DNA of 64,000 nt from Pseudomonas sp. MAG733B (GTDB lineage Bacteria; Pseudomonadota; Gammaproteobacteria; Pseudomonadales; Pseudomonadaceae). Position numbers and translations under genes: made by a program. Below, in pieces: positions 57,614-64,000 of this stretch. The DNA is taken from the NCBI RefSeq assembly GCF_036884845.1, contig NZ_CP145732.1:5952001-6016000 (forward strand). The letters are read 5' to 3'. The notes beneath the pieces are model-generated. The model saw only the letters and a list, made by a program, of their open reading frames with translations. It did not search any database and was not told the origin of the DNA. The stretch's first letter is position 1. The number at the start of each line of letters is the position of its first letter.

Positions 57614-58969
57614 TCACGTCTGTCGGGTTCGCTGACCGATATCGATCCATCCCCCCAACAACCCTCGCAATTGACCATCGGCACTGTAAAACGGCACCGT
57701 CCATTGATAGATGTCTCTGAGGCCATGCTTGAACAGCAATTGCCGCTCGCTGAACCGTGATTTGCGCGTGCTCAACTGAGTCATGAACTCGGCATGCAAG
57801 AGCTCGGCGGTTTCTTTGGGCAAGACTTCAAGTTCGATCAACAGTCGTCCCTGCATCTGATCAAAACGGGCTGACAGGCTCTCCTCATAGCTTTTGTTGC
57901 ACATGAGCAAACGTCCTTGCCGGTCTCGAACAAACACTGGGTCAGGCATTGCGTCCATCAACGTGTGCTGGAACGCCAACTGATCGCGAAGACCACTCTC
58001 GGCACCCTTACGCTGCTCGATTACAGTGGCCAGTCGACGATTCCAGATCAGCGATATCAGCGCGAACAGGCTGACGATCAACACACTCCAGCAAACCCGC
58101 CCGGTAACCCCCGACCAGATTGAGGGAGTCGTTGCGGGCGCAATCTCATAAAACCATTTCTGGCGAATGGCTTGCAGTTCGGCAGGCGGAAAAGCCTCCA
58201 GTGCTTTGCTGAGAATGCTCAACAGCTGCGGCTGATCTTTGTGCACTGCCAGATAATCAGCATCCCATTTGCCCTCCATCGTTTCACTCACCCTGAGCCG
58301 CCCTGACGGATAGAGTCGCGCTCCGATTTCATTGTCGATGGTCGCGTACGCTTCGCCGCTCTCGACCAATGCCCGGGCTTCAGCGTGAGTCTTTACTGAA
58401 CGCAATTCGATAGACGGGTGGTCGCGACGAATCACGGCCTCCAGCGCATGCCGCGTCGGCAGCACCAGCACCTTTTTCGCCAATTGCTCCAGCGACTGCA
58501 CAGCGGGAGCCTCTGCATGCCCGACAAACACCCAGCCAGTGCCGCCGAAGGCATGACTGAAATCGAGAAATGCCCTGCGTTCGTCGTTCATGGACAGCAT
58601 CGTGCTCATATCGGCAGCGCCGCTTTCCAGACGACCGAGCAACTGCTCGGTGGAAAATGTCTCGTCGTAGACAAACTGCAACCCTGTCATGGCGCTGATG
58701 CGCTCCAGTACATCGTGATGGAAACCACTCCAATGACCGCGTTCGTCCTTGAACAGATACAAAGGGTATTGTGTCGACGCGACGACAACTGGCGAATGCT
58801 CCGCCAACCACTGGCGTTCCTGCGGATCGAGCTCGATCAGAGGCCCGGTAGCCGTCATGTCAGTTTCATACGCTACCAATTGCGCCGCCATCGCCCCCAG
58901 GCTCAGCCCCAGGAGCGCAACCAAAAACATCCAGCTCAAGGCTGGCATCAACACTGCGAAATACGGCAT
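57614..58969 (-). CDS. BvgS-like sensor lacking its kinase part (probable truncation)
   Basis: The protein has 451 residues from ATG 58969 (AAGGA 8 bases upstream). Signal/TM segment (about 4-30); a family 3 periplasmic-binding domain (about 45-270: WLAEHSPVVVASTQYPLYLFKDERGHWSGFHHDVLERISAMTG); TM helix (about 283-303); a PAS domain (about 325-445: LMDAMPDPVFVRDRQGRLLMCNKSYEESL ... GGWIDIGQRTRQT). In BvgS-type hybrid sensors this PAS is followed by histidine kinase, receiver and often Hpt domains. Here the frame stops straight after PAS, and none of those domains occurs in any frame downstream. It could be a decayed sensor or a stand-alone binding/PAS protein. Confidence 0.8.
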   Translation of the reverse strand: MPYFAVLMPALSWMFLVALLGLSLGAMAAQLVAYETDMTATGPLIELDPQERQWLAEHSPVVVASTQYPLYLFKDERGHWSGFHHDVLERISAMTGLQFVYDETFSTEQLLGRLESGAADMSTMLSMNDERRAFLDFSHAFGGTGWVFVGHAEAPAVQSLEQLAKKVLVLPTRHALEAVIRRDHPSIELRSVKTHAEARALVESGEAYATIDNEIGARLYPSGRLRVSETMEGKWDADYLAVHKDQPQLLSILSKALEAFPPAELQAIRQKWFYEIAPATTPSIWSGVTGRVCWSVLIVSLFALISLIWNRRLATVIEQRKGAESGLRDQLAFQHTLMDAMPDPVFVRDRQGRLLMCNKSYEESLSARFDQMQGRLLIELEVLPKETAELLHAEFMTQLSTRKSRFSERQLLFKHGLRDIYQWTVPFYSADGQLRGLLGGWIDIGQRTRQT

Positions 58970-59029
58970 TACCACATCCTTGCGCTCGGTCCGCCCGTCC
59001 TCAATAGGCGATTTCCCGGCCAGTGTGGC

Positions 59030-59064
59030 ATGCAAAAACAACAAAGCCCGTCAGGAGACGGGCT
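59030..59064 (-). terminator. Terminator of hom-thrC
   Basis: On the minus strand GAAGCCCGTC-TCCT-GACGGGCTTTGTTGTTTTT, 25-59 bases past the thrC stop. Confidence 0.88.
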
Positions 59065-59088
59065 TCAATGTGTGACAGGTTTTGCCGG

Positions 59089-60498
59089 TTACAAAGGCTT
59101 ACCGCGGTTGCCATGCTGACTGACAAAGGCCCGCACGGCTTTCAGGTCGTTCGGCAACACGGTGCAACGCTCGTCTCGCTCAAACAAATCAGAAAGATGT
59201 ACAGGGAGTTCGAGTGCTTTTCCTACACCGGCTTTCTCCACGGCGTCCGGGAATTTGACCGGATGCGCCGTACCGAGGATGACCATCGGGATATCCAGGC
59301 TGCGACGGCATTCGCGCGCGGCCTTGACGCCGATGGCGGTGTGCGGGTCCAGCACTTCGCCGGTCTGCTCGTAGACTTCGGCGATGGTTTCGCAGGTTTG
59401 TGCATCATCCACGGCCAGCGAGTCGAACAGTTTGCGGGCTTCGGTCCAGCGCTCTTGCTCGACGCTGAAACCGCCGCCTTGCTTGAAGCTGTCCATCAAA
59501 CCGGCAATCGCTGCGCCGTTGCGACCGTGCAGGTCGAACAGCAGGCGTTCGAAGTTCGACGAGACCATGATGTCCATTGATGGCGACAACGTGGCGTGCA
59601 GGGTTTCCTTGACGTACTGGTTGCCGCTCATGAAGCGGTGCAGGATGTCGTTGCGGTTGGTGGCGACGATCAACTGGTTGATCGGCAGGCCCATGTTGCG
59701 CGCCAGGTAACCGGCGAAGATGTCGCCGAAGTTGCCGGTCGGCACCGAGAACGACACCGAGCGCGCCGGGCCACCCAGTTGCAGGGCTGCGTGGAAGTAG
59801 TAAACGATCTGGGCCATGATCCGCGCCCAGTTGATCGAGTTCACGGCCACCAGGCGAGTGCCCTTGAGGAAGCCCTGGTCGGCGAAGCTCGCCTTGACCA
59901 TTTCCTGGCAGTCATCGAAGTTGCCTTCGATGGCGATGTTGTGGATGTTCTCACCGAAAATGGTGGTCATCTGCCGGCGCTGCACTTCCGATACGCGGTT
60001 GTGCGGATGCAGGATGAAGATGTCGACGTTTTCGCAATGCTTGCAGCCTTCGATGGCGGCCGAACCGGTGTCACCGGAGGTGGCGCCGACGATCACCACG
60101 CGCTCGCCGCGCTTTTCCAACACGTAGTCGAGCAAGCGACCGAGCAGTTGCAGGGCGAAGTCCTTGAACGCCAGGGTCGGGCCGTGGAACAGCTCCAGCA
60201 CCCATTCGTTGCCGTTCAGCTGACGCAGCGGCGCCACGGCGCTGTGGGCGAACACGCCATAGGTTTCTTCAAGAATCTTTTTGAAATCGGCATCAGGAAT
60301 GCTGCCGGTAACGAACGGGCGCATGACGCGGAAAGCCAGCTCGTGATACGGCAGGCCGGCCCAGGAAGCGATTTCTTCCTGGGTGAAACGAGGCAGGCTT
60401 TCCGGGACGTACAGACCGCCGTCGGTAGCAAGACCGGCCAGCAGGACGTCTTCGAAATTCAGGGCCGGTGCCTGGCCGCGGGTACTGATGTAACGCAT
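59089..60498 (-). CDS. thrC: Threonine synthase
   Basis: The protein has 469 residues from ATG 60498 (TTGGAG upstream). PLP enzyme of the long (E. coli/yeast-like) class: MRYISTRGQAPALNFEDVLLAGLATDGGLYVPE, LELFHGPTLAFKDFALQLLGR with the PLP Lys in FKDFALQ (about 110), and VGATSGDTGSAAIEG (phosphate-binding loop). It converts O-phosphohomoserine to threonine. It follows hom after 66 bases; the order matches the pathway. Confidence 0.96.
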   Translation of the reverse strand: MRYISTRGQAPALNFEDVLLAGLATDGGLYVPESLPRFTQEEIASWAGLPYHELAFRVMRPFVTGSIPDADFKKILEETYGVFAHSAVAPLRQLNGNEWVLELFHGPTLAFKDFALQLLGRLLDYVLEKRGERVVIVGATSGDTGSAAIEGCKHCENVDIFILHPHNRVSEVQRRQMTTIFGENIHNIAIEGNFDDCQEMVKASFADQGFLKGTRLVAVNSINWARIMAQIVYYFHAALQLGGPARSVSFSVPTGNFGDIFAGYLARNMGLPINQLIVATNRNDILHRFMSGNQYVKETLHATLSPSMDIMVSSNFERLLFDLHGRNGAAIAGLMDSFKQGGGFSVEQERWTEARKLFDSLAVDDAQTCETIAEVYEQTGEVLDPHTAIGVKAARECRRSLDIPMVILGTAHPVKFPDAVEKAGVGKALELPVHLSDLFERDERCTVLPNDLKAVRAFVSQHGNRGKPL

Positions 60499-60528
60499 GA
60501 CTGACTCCAATGGACAGTGTTCGTAATG

Positions 60529-60550
60529 CCGGGCCAGCACGCTGGCCCGG
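60529..60550 (-). promoter_or_regulatory. Hairpin between hom and thrC
   Basis: CCGGGCCAGC-AC-GCTGGCCCGG is a perfect palindrome in the 66-base gap with no T tract. It may act as a processing or mRNA-stability element that sets hom:thrC expression, rather than as a terminator. Confidence 0.5.
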
Positions 60551-60564
60551 TGAACGATAACGGC

Positions 60565-61869
60565 TTAGTTAAGGTGCTCGACACGGATCCGTACGACCGG
60601 ACCGACCACGCCCGCCAAGGCTTCCAGGGCGGCGATCGCGTCGTTGATGCGCTGCTCCAGCACGCGGTGGGTCAGCAGGATCATCGGCACCAGGCCGTCG
60701 TGCTCCTCGGCTTCCTTCTGCATGATCGACTCGATGTTGATCCCGCGCTCCGAGAGGATGCTCGCCACCTGGGCCAGCACGCCCGGATGGTCCTTGGCCT
60801 GGATGCGCAGGTAGTAGGCGCTTTCGCAGGCTTCGATCGGCAGGATCGGGTGCGCCGACAGCGAATCCGGCTGGAAGGCCAGGTGCGGCACGCGGTTTTC
60901 CGGGTCGGAGGTCATGGCGCGAACCACGTCCACCAGGTCGGCGATTACCGACGAAGCGGTCGGCTCCATGCCGGCGCCGGCGCCGTAGAACAGCGTCGAA
61001 CCGGCAGCATCGCCATTGACCATCACCGCGTTCATCACGCCGTTGACGTTGGCGATCAAGCGATCAGCCGGGATCAGCGTCGGGTGCACGCGCAGTTCGA
61101 TACCGGCAGCGGTGCTGCGCGCCACGCCCAGGTGCTTGATGCGATAGCCCAGCGCTTCGGCGTAGTTCACGTCAGCGGTGGTCAGCTTGGTGATGCCTTC
61201 GGTGTAAGCCTTGTCGAATTGCAGCGGGATGCCGAATGCAATCGAAGCCAGGATCGTCAGCTTGTGGGCTGCGTCGATGCCTTCAACGTCGAAGGTCGGA
61301 TCGGCTTCGGCGTAACCCAGAGCCTGGGCTTCGGCCAATACGTCTTCGAAGGTGCGACCCTTCTCGCGCATTTCCGTCAGGATGAAGTTGCCGGTGCCGT
61401 TGATGATGCCGGCGACCCAGTTGATACGGTTGGCGGACAGGCCTTCACGGATCGCCTTGATCACCGGAATGCCACCAGCTACCGCCGCCTCGAACGCAAC
61501 GATCACGCCCTTCTCGCGAGCCTTGGCGAAAATTTCATTACCGTGAACAGCGATAAGCGCCTTGTTCGCGGTGACCACATGCTTGCCATTCTCGATGGCC
61601 TTGAGTACCAGCTCGCGGGCAACGGTATAGCCGCCCATCAGCTCTATGACGATGTCGATCTCAGGGTTCGTGGCCACTTCAAAGACATCGTTGGTAATCG
61701 CAATACCGGTCGTTTGGAACTGAGGCTTTGGCGTGCGCATGGCAATTTGAGCCACTTCGATCCCACGCCCGGCACGACGAGCAATTTCCTCGGCGTTACG
61801 CTGAAGTACGTTGAAGGTACCGCCACCGACGGTCCCTAACCCACAGATGCCTACTTTGACCGGTTTCAC
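60565..61869 (-). CDS. hom: Homoserine dehydrogenase
   Basis: The protein has 434 residues from GTG 61869 (GGGGAG upstream). The NAD(P)-binding start is VKVGICGLGTVGGGTFNVL. FEAAVAGGIPVIKAIREGLSANRINWVAGIINGTGNFIL and AEADPTFDVEGIDAAHKLTILASIAFG hold the catalytic Lys/Asp region. The C-terminal ACT domain (about 350-434, YYLRIQAKDHPGVLAQVASIL) suggests threonine feedback. It makes homoserine from aspartate semialdehyde. First gene of hom-thrC. Confidence 0.96.
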   Translation of the reverse strand: MKPVKVGICGLGTVGGGTFNVLQRNAEEIARRAGRGIEVAQIAMRTPKPQFQTTGIAITNDVFEVATNPEIDIVIELMGGYTVARELVLKAIENGKHVVTANKALIAVHGNEIFAKAREKGVIVAFEAAVAGGIPVIKAIREGLSANRINWVAGIINGTGNFILTEMREKGRTFEDVLAEAQALGYAEADPTFDVEGIDAAHKLTILASIAFGIPLQFDKAYTEGITKLTTADVNYAEALGYRIKHLGVARSTAAGIELRVHPTLIPADRLIANVNGVMNAVMVNGDAAGSTLFYGAGAGMEPTASSVIADLVDVVRAMTSDPENRVPHLAFQPDSLSAHPILPIEACESAYYLRIQAKDHPGVLAQVASILSERGINIESIMQKEAEEHDGLVPMILLTHRVLEQRINDAIAALEALAGVVGPVVRIRVEHLN

Positions 61870-62003
61870 TGTGAACTCCCCATAAAACGGCCGACTCAAG
61901 GCCGGCCGTGAAAACAGCCGCATGCTCGCGGCTCTCTATTAATGGCCCGGCGATGTCGCTGCCGGACCATGCTCGTCAATGGCTGACCGTGACGATGCGA
62001 ATT

Positions 62004-62735
62004 TTACTTCGCGCCCAGCGCCAGTTTGGCGACTTGTGGCGCAGGCTGGTAGCCCGGAATGACCTGACCGTCGGCCAAAACGATGGCCGGTGTGCCGTTC
62101 ACGCCGATCGACTGACCGAGGGCGAACTGCTTGGAAACCGGGTTATCGCACTTGGCGGCCTTGATTTCCTTGCCGTCGACCATTTTATCCATGGCCGCTT
62201 TCTTGTCTTTCGAGCACCACACCGCTTGCAGTTGTTCATCACCCGGCGAGCCCAGGCCCTGACGCGGGAACGCCACATAACGCACTTCGATGCCGCGCTT
62301 GTTCAGCTCCGGGATCTCGGCGTGGAGTTTGTGGCAGTACGGACAGGTGGTGTCGGTGAATACGGTGATGTGCGACTTTGTTTCGCCGATGGCCGGGTAC
62401 ACCACGGTTTCGGCAACCGGGATGTCGTTGACCAGTTTGGAGATGCCCAGGCGTTCAGTCTTCTCGGTCAGGTTGACCGGTTTGCCGTCCTTGAGCTGGA
62501 ACATGTAGCCCTGAACGACATATTGGCCGTCGGCGCTGGCGTACAGCACGCGGCTGCCCTTGAGTTTGACTTCGTACAGGCCTGGCAGCGGACTGGCGGT
62601 GATGGTCTCTACCGGCACTTCGAGCTGGAGGTTTTCCAGGCTTTTACGAATGGCTTTGTCGGCCGCGTCATCGGCGACGGCAAAGGTGCTGACCAACGCA
62701 ATGGCTGCGGCGGCGAAAATCTGGGTCAGACGCAT
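62004..62735 (-). CDS. dsbC: Periplasmic disulfide isomerase DsbC
   Basis: The protein has 243 residues from ATG 62735 (AGGAG upstream). Signal peptide MRLTQIFAAAAIALVSTFAVA; N-terminal dimerisation domain (about 25-85); thioredoxin domain with TDTTCPYCHKLH (CPYC, about 120) and the cis-Pro element GVNGTPAIVL. A second Cys pair occurs at VWCSKDKK and AAKCDNP, as in E. coli DsbC. It reshuffles wrong disulfides in the periplasm, kept reduced by DsbD. Separate from hom by 134 bases. Confidence 0.95.
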   Translation of the reverse strand: MRLTQIFAAAAIALVSTFAVADDAADKAIRKSLENLQLEVPVETITASPLPGLYEVKLKGSRVLYASADGQYVVQGYMFQLKDGKPVNLTEKTERLGISKLVNDIPVAETVVYPAIGETKSHITVFTDTTCPYCHKLHAEIPELNKRGIEVRYVAFPRQGLGSPGDEQLQAVWCSKDKKAAMDKMVDGKEIKAAKCDNPVSKQFALGQSIGVNGTPAIVLADGQVIPGYQPAPQVAKLALGAK

Positions 62736-62877
62736 GAGAACTCCTGAAGGCGGACAAATGGGACGACCAGAACGCCGGTACCAAAACACCGGGTCATAAC
62801 CGCCCATCGTGCAAACCGGCAAAGCCTATCACATAAGGCCGGCGTGGCCGAATGCGGCTGACGCAAGACATTAACGG

Positions 62878-63774
62878 TCAACCGCGCGGGTGGTGTTTGG
62901 CATGCAAATCCTGCAATCGCGCCCGGGCGACATGGGTATAGATCTGAGTTGTGGACAGGTCACTGTGGCCCAACAGCATCTGCACCACCCGCAAATCCGC
63001 ACCGTGGTTGAGCAAGTGCGTAGCGAACGCATGACGCAACGTGTGCGGCGACAGCGACTTGCCGATCCCCGCGACCTTGGCCTGATGCTTGATGCGGTGC
63101 CAGAACGTCTGCCGGGTCATCTGCTCGCCGCGCAGGCTGGGGAACATCACATCGCTTGGGCGTCCGCCGAGGAGTTCGCTGCGGGCATCGCGCATGTAGC
63201 GCTCGACCCAGACAATCGCCTCCTCGCCCATCGGCACCAGCCGCTCCTTGCTGCCCTTGCCCATCACTCGCAGCACACCTTGACGTAAATTGACCTGCTC
63301 CAGCGTCAGGCTGATCAACTCGGTTACCCGCAGGCCACAGGCGTAAAGCACTTCGAGCATGGCGCGATCACGCTGGCCGATCGCCTCGCTCAGGTCCGGC
63401 GCCTTGAGCAGTGCTTCCACGTCAGCTTCCGACAACGATTTAGGCAACGGCCTACCGAGCTGTGGCATGTCGACGCGAAGGGTCGGATCGACGGCGATCA
63501 GCTTTTCCCGCAGTAAATAGCGATAAAAGCCTCGTACACCGGAGAGAAATCGCGCAGTGGAACGGGGTTTGTAGTTTTGCTCCAGGCGCCAAGCCAGGTG
63601 ATCAAGAATCAACTCCCGGCCCGCGTTCACCAGTTCCAGTCCCTTCTCCTGCAACCAGCCGTTGAACAGGGCCAGGTCGCTGCGATAGGCATCACGGGTG
63701 TTGTCGGAAAGTCCTTTCTCCAGCCAGAGGGCGTCGAGGAATTGGTCTATCAGTGGATGATCGATGGCAGGCAT
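62878..63774 (-). CDS. xerD: Site-specific tyrosine recombinase XerD
   Basis: The protein has 298 residues from ATG 63774, exactly the usual XerD length. SAM-like N-terminal domain (about 1-95). The catalytic residues are Arg in ACGLRVTELISL, Lys in GKGSKERLVP, HTLRHAFATHLLNHGAD (His, Arg), and GHSDLSTTQIYTHV with the nucleophile Tyr. With XerC it resolves chromosome dimers at dif; it is not a sign of a mobile element here. Convergent neighbours dsbC and hom share the strand. Confidence 0.96.
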   Translation of the reverse strand: MPAIDHPLIDQFLDALWLEKGLSDNTRDAYRSDLALFNGWLQEKGLELVNAGRELILDHLAWRLEQNYKPRSTARFLSGVRGFYRYLLREKLIAVDPTLRVDMPQLGRPLPKSLSEADVEALLKAPDLSEAIGQRDRAMLEVLYACGLRVTELISLTLEQVNLRQGVLRVMGKGSKERLVPMGEEAIVWVERYMRDARSELLGGRPSDVMFPSLRGEQMTRQTFWHRIKHQAKVAGIGKSLSPHTLRHAFATHLLNHGADLRVVQMLLGHSDLSTTQIYTHVARARLQDLHAKHHPRG

Positions 63775-63883
63775 GGGCACTCAAACGCGCAGCCTTGGGA
63801 CTGCCGCAAAAAAAATCAACGTGAACGGTAGATACGACCGCTAGTCTTTCATAGCCTGCAAATTCAAGGAACAGGGAGCAGCA

Positions 63884-64000
63884 ATGAGCGAACAGCAGAT
63901 TTTGTTGGCATTTGGCGGAATTGGCGCGGCGGCACTGGGGTGCCAATGGCTGGCGTGGCGCCTGAAGCTACCGGCGATTCTGTTTCTGTTGTTGACCGGG
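63884..64000 (+). CDS. Cation/proton antiporter, N-terminus only (cut by window edge)
   Basis: The 39 visible codons read MSEQQILLAFGGIGAAALGC, then QWLAWRLKLPAILFLLLTG: one membrane helix followed by the PAILFLLLTG element typical of CPA1/CPA2 monovalent cation:proton antiporters. GGGAGCAGC stands before the ATG. An antiporter gene after xerD is remembered from P. aeruginosa. Ion specificity cannot be read from this fragment. Confidence 0.75.
   Translation, partial: MSEQQILLAFGGIGAAALGCQWLAWRLKLPAILFLLLTG

Noticed and set aside
62878..63774. Tyrosine recombinase as sign of an integrated element
   Set aside because: Length and motifs are those of housekeeping XerD beside dsbC; no att-like repeats or cargo genes flank it.

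Overview
The window looks like chromosomal DNA of a fluorescent pseudomonad (Pseudomonas fluorescens group). This is inferred from protein content, the high-GC codon pattern, the gene neighbourhoods (sodB-bifA, colR-colS, groES-groEL-fxsA, bfd-bfr-grxD, glpFKRD, hom-thrC-dsbC-xerD), and two families of palindromic REP repeats of the type common in this group. No species can be named from the sequence alone. Almost all of it is core genome. There are no phage genes, insertion sequences, CRISPR arrays, tRNAs or rRNAs that I can see.

Layout. 0-3 kb: the 3' end of sodB and the c-di-GMP phosphodiesterase bifA. 3-8.3 kb: a periplasmic iron-linked module (imelysin; then di-haem oxidoreductase, second imelysin, DUF1513 protein). 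8.5-12.7 kb: a MexV/MexW-type RND pump. 12.9-17.6 kb: the ColR-ColS envelope-stress system with a methyltransferase, an InaA kinase and a divergent PAP2 phosphatase; candidate ColR boxes precede both flanking transcription units. 17.7-23.4 kb: groEL, groES, fxsA, a HugZ-like protein, an SDR and mrp/apbC. 23.7-30.6 kb: metG, an unusual Rnf-like cluster (A, B, D, G, E but no C), nth and a small PA3496-family gene. 30.6-32.5 kb: an orphan LuxR-type regulator and an AT-rich stretch carrying one unrecognised membrane protein. 32.5-39 kb: argG, motY, pyrC, rnt, a 2-Cys peroxiredoxin, bfd, bacterioferritin and grxD, i.e. nucleotide/arginine synthesis and iron storage. 39-45.4 kb: a lone molybdopterin oxidoreductase, argF, an ABC ATPase, a PhzF-family enzyme and ybaK. 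45.7-51 kb: the glycerol regulon glpF-glpK-glpR-glpD. 51-57 kb: an old-yellow-enzyme reductase, recJ, yaeQ, a CoA-transferase and a periplasmic binding protein. 57-59 kb: a candidate structured RNA, a DUF3509 gene and a BvgS-like sensor that stops before its kinase. 59-64 kb: thrC, hom, dsbC, xerD and the start of a cation/proton antiporter.

The most interesting locus is the Rnf-like cluster at 25.9-29.6 kb. It retains the two flavinylated subunits (RnfD, RnfG) and a ferredoxin-like RnfB. It has no RnfC (the NADH-binding subunit), RnfB has no N-terminal membrane anchor, and three of the four cysteines that normally hold the membrane-embedded iron-sulfur cluster of RnfA/RnfE are replaced. If the reading is right, it is a rewired electron-transfer complex rather than a standard Rnf. 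Second-tier observations are the two ColR boxes, the candidate structured RNA near 57.1 kb, and the imelysin/di-haem module whose second imelysin has lost the motif histidine. All functional statements rest on reading the translated sequence and on remembered family knowledge; no database search was possible.
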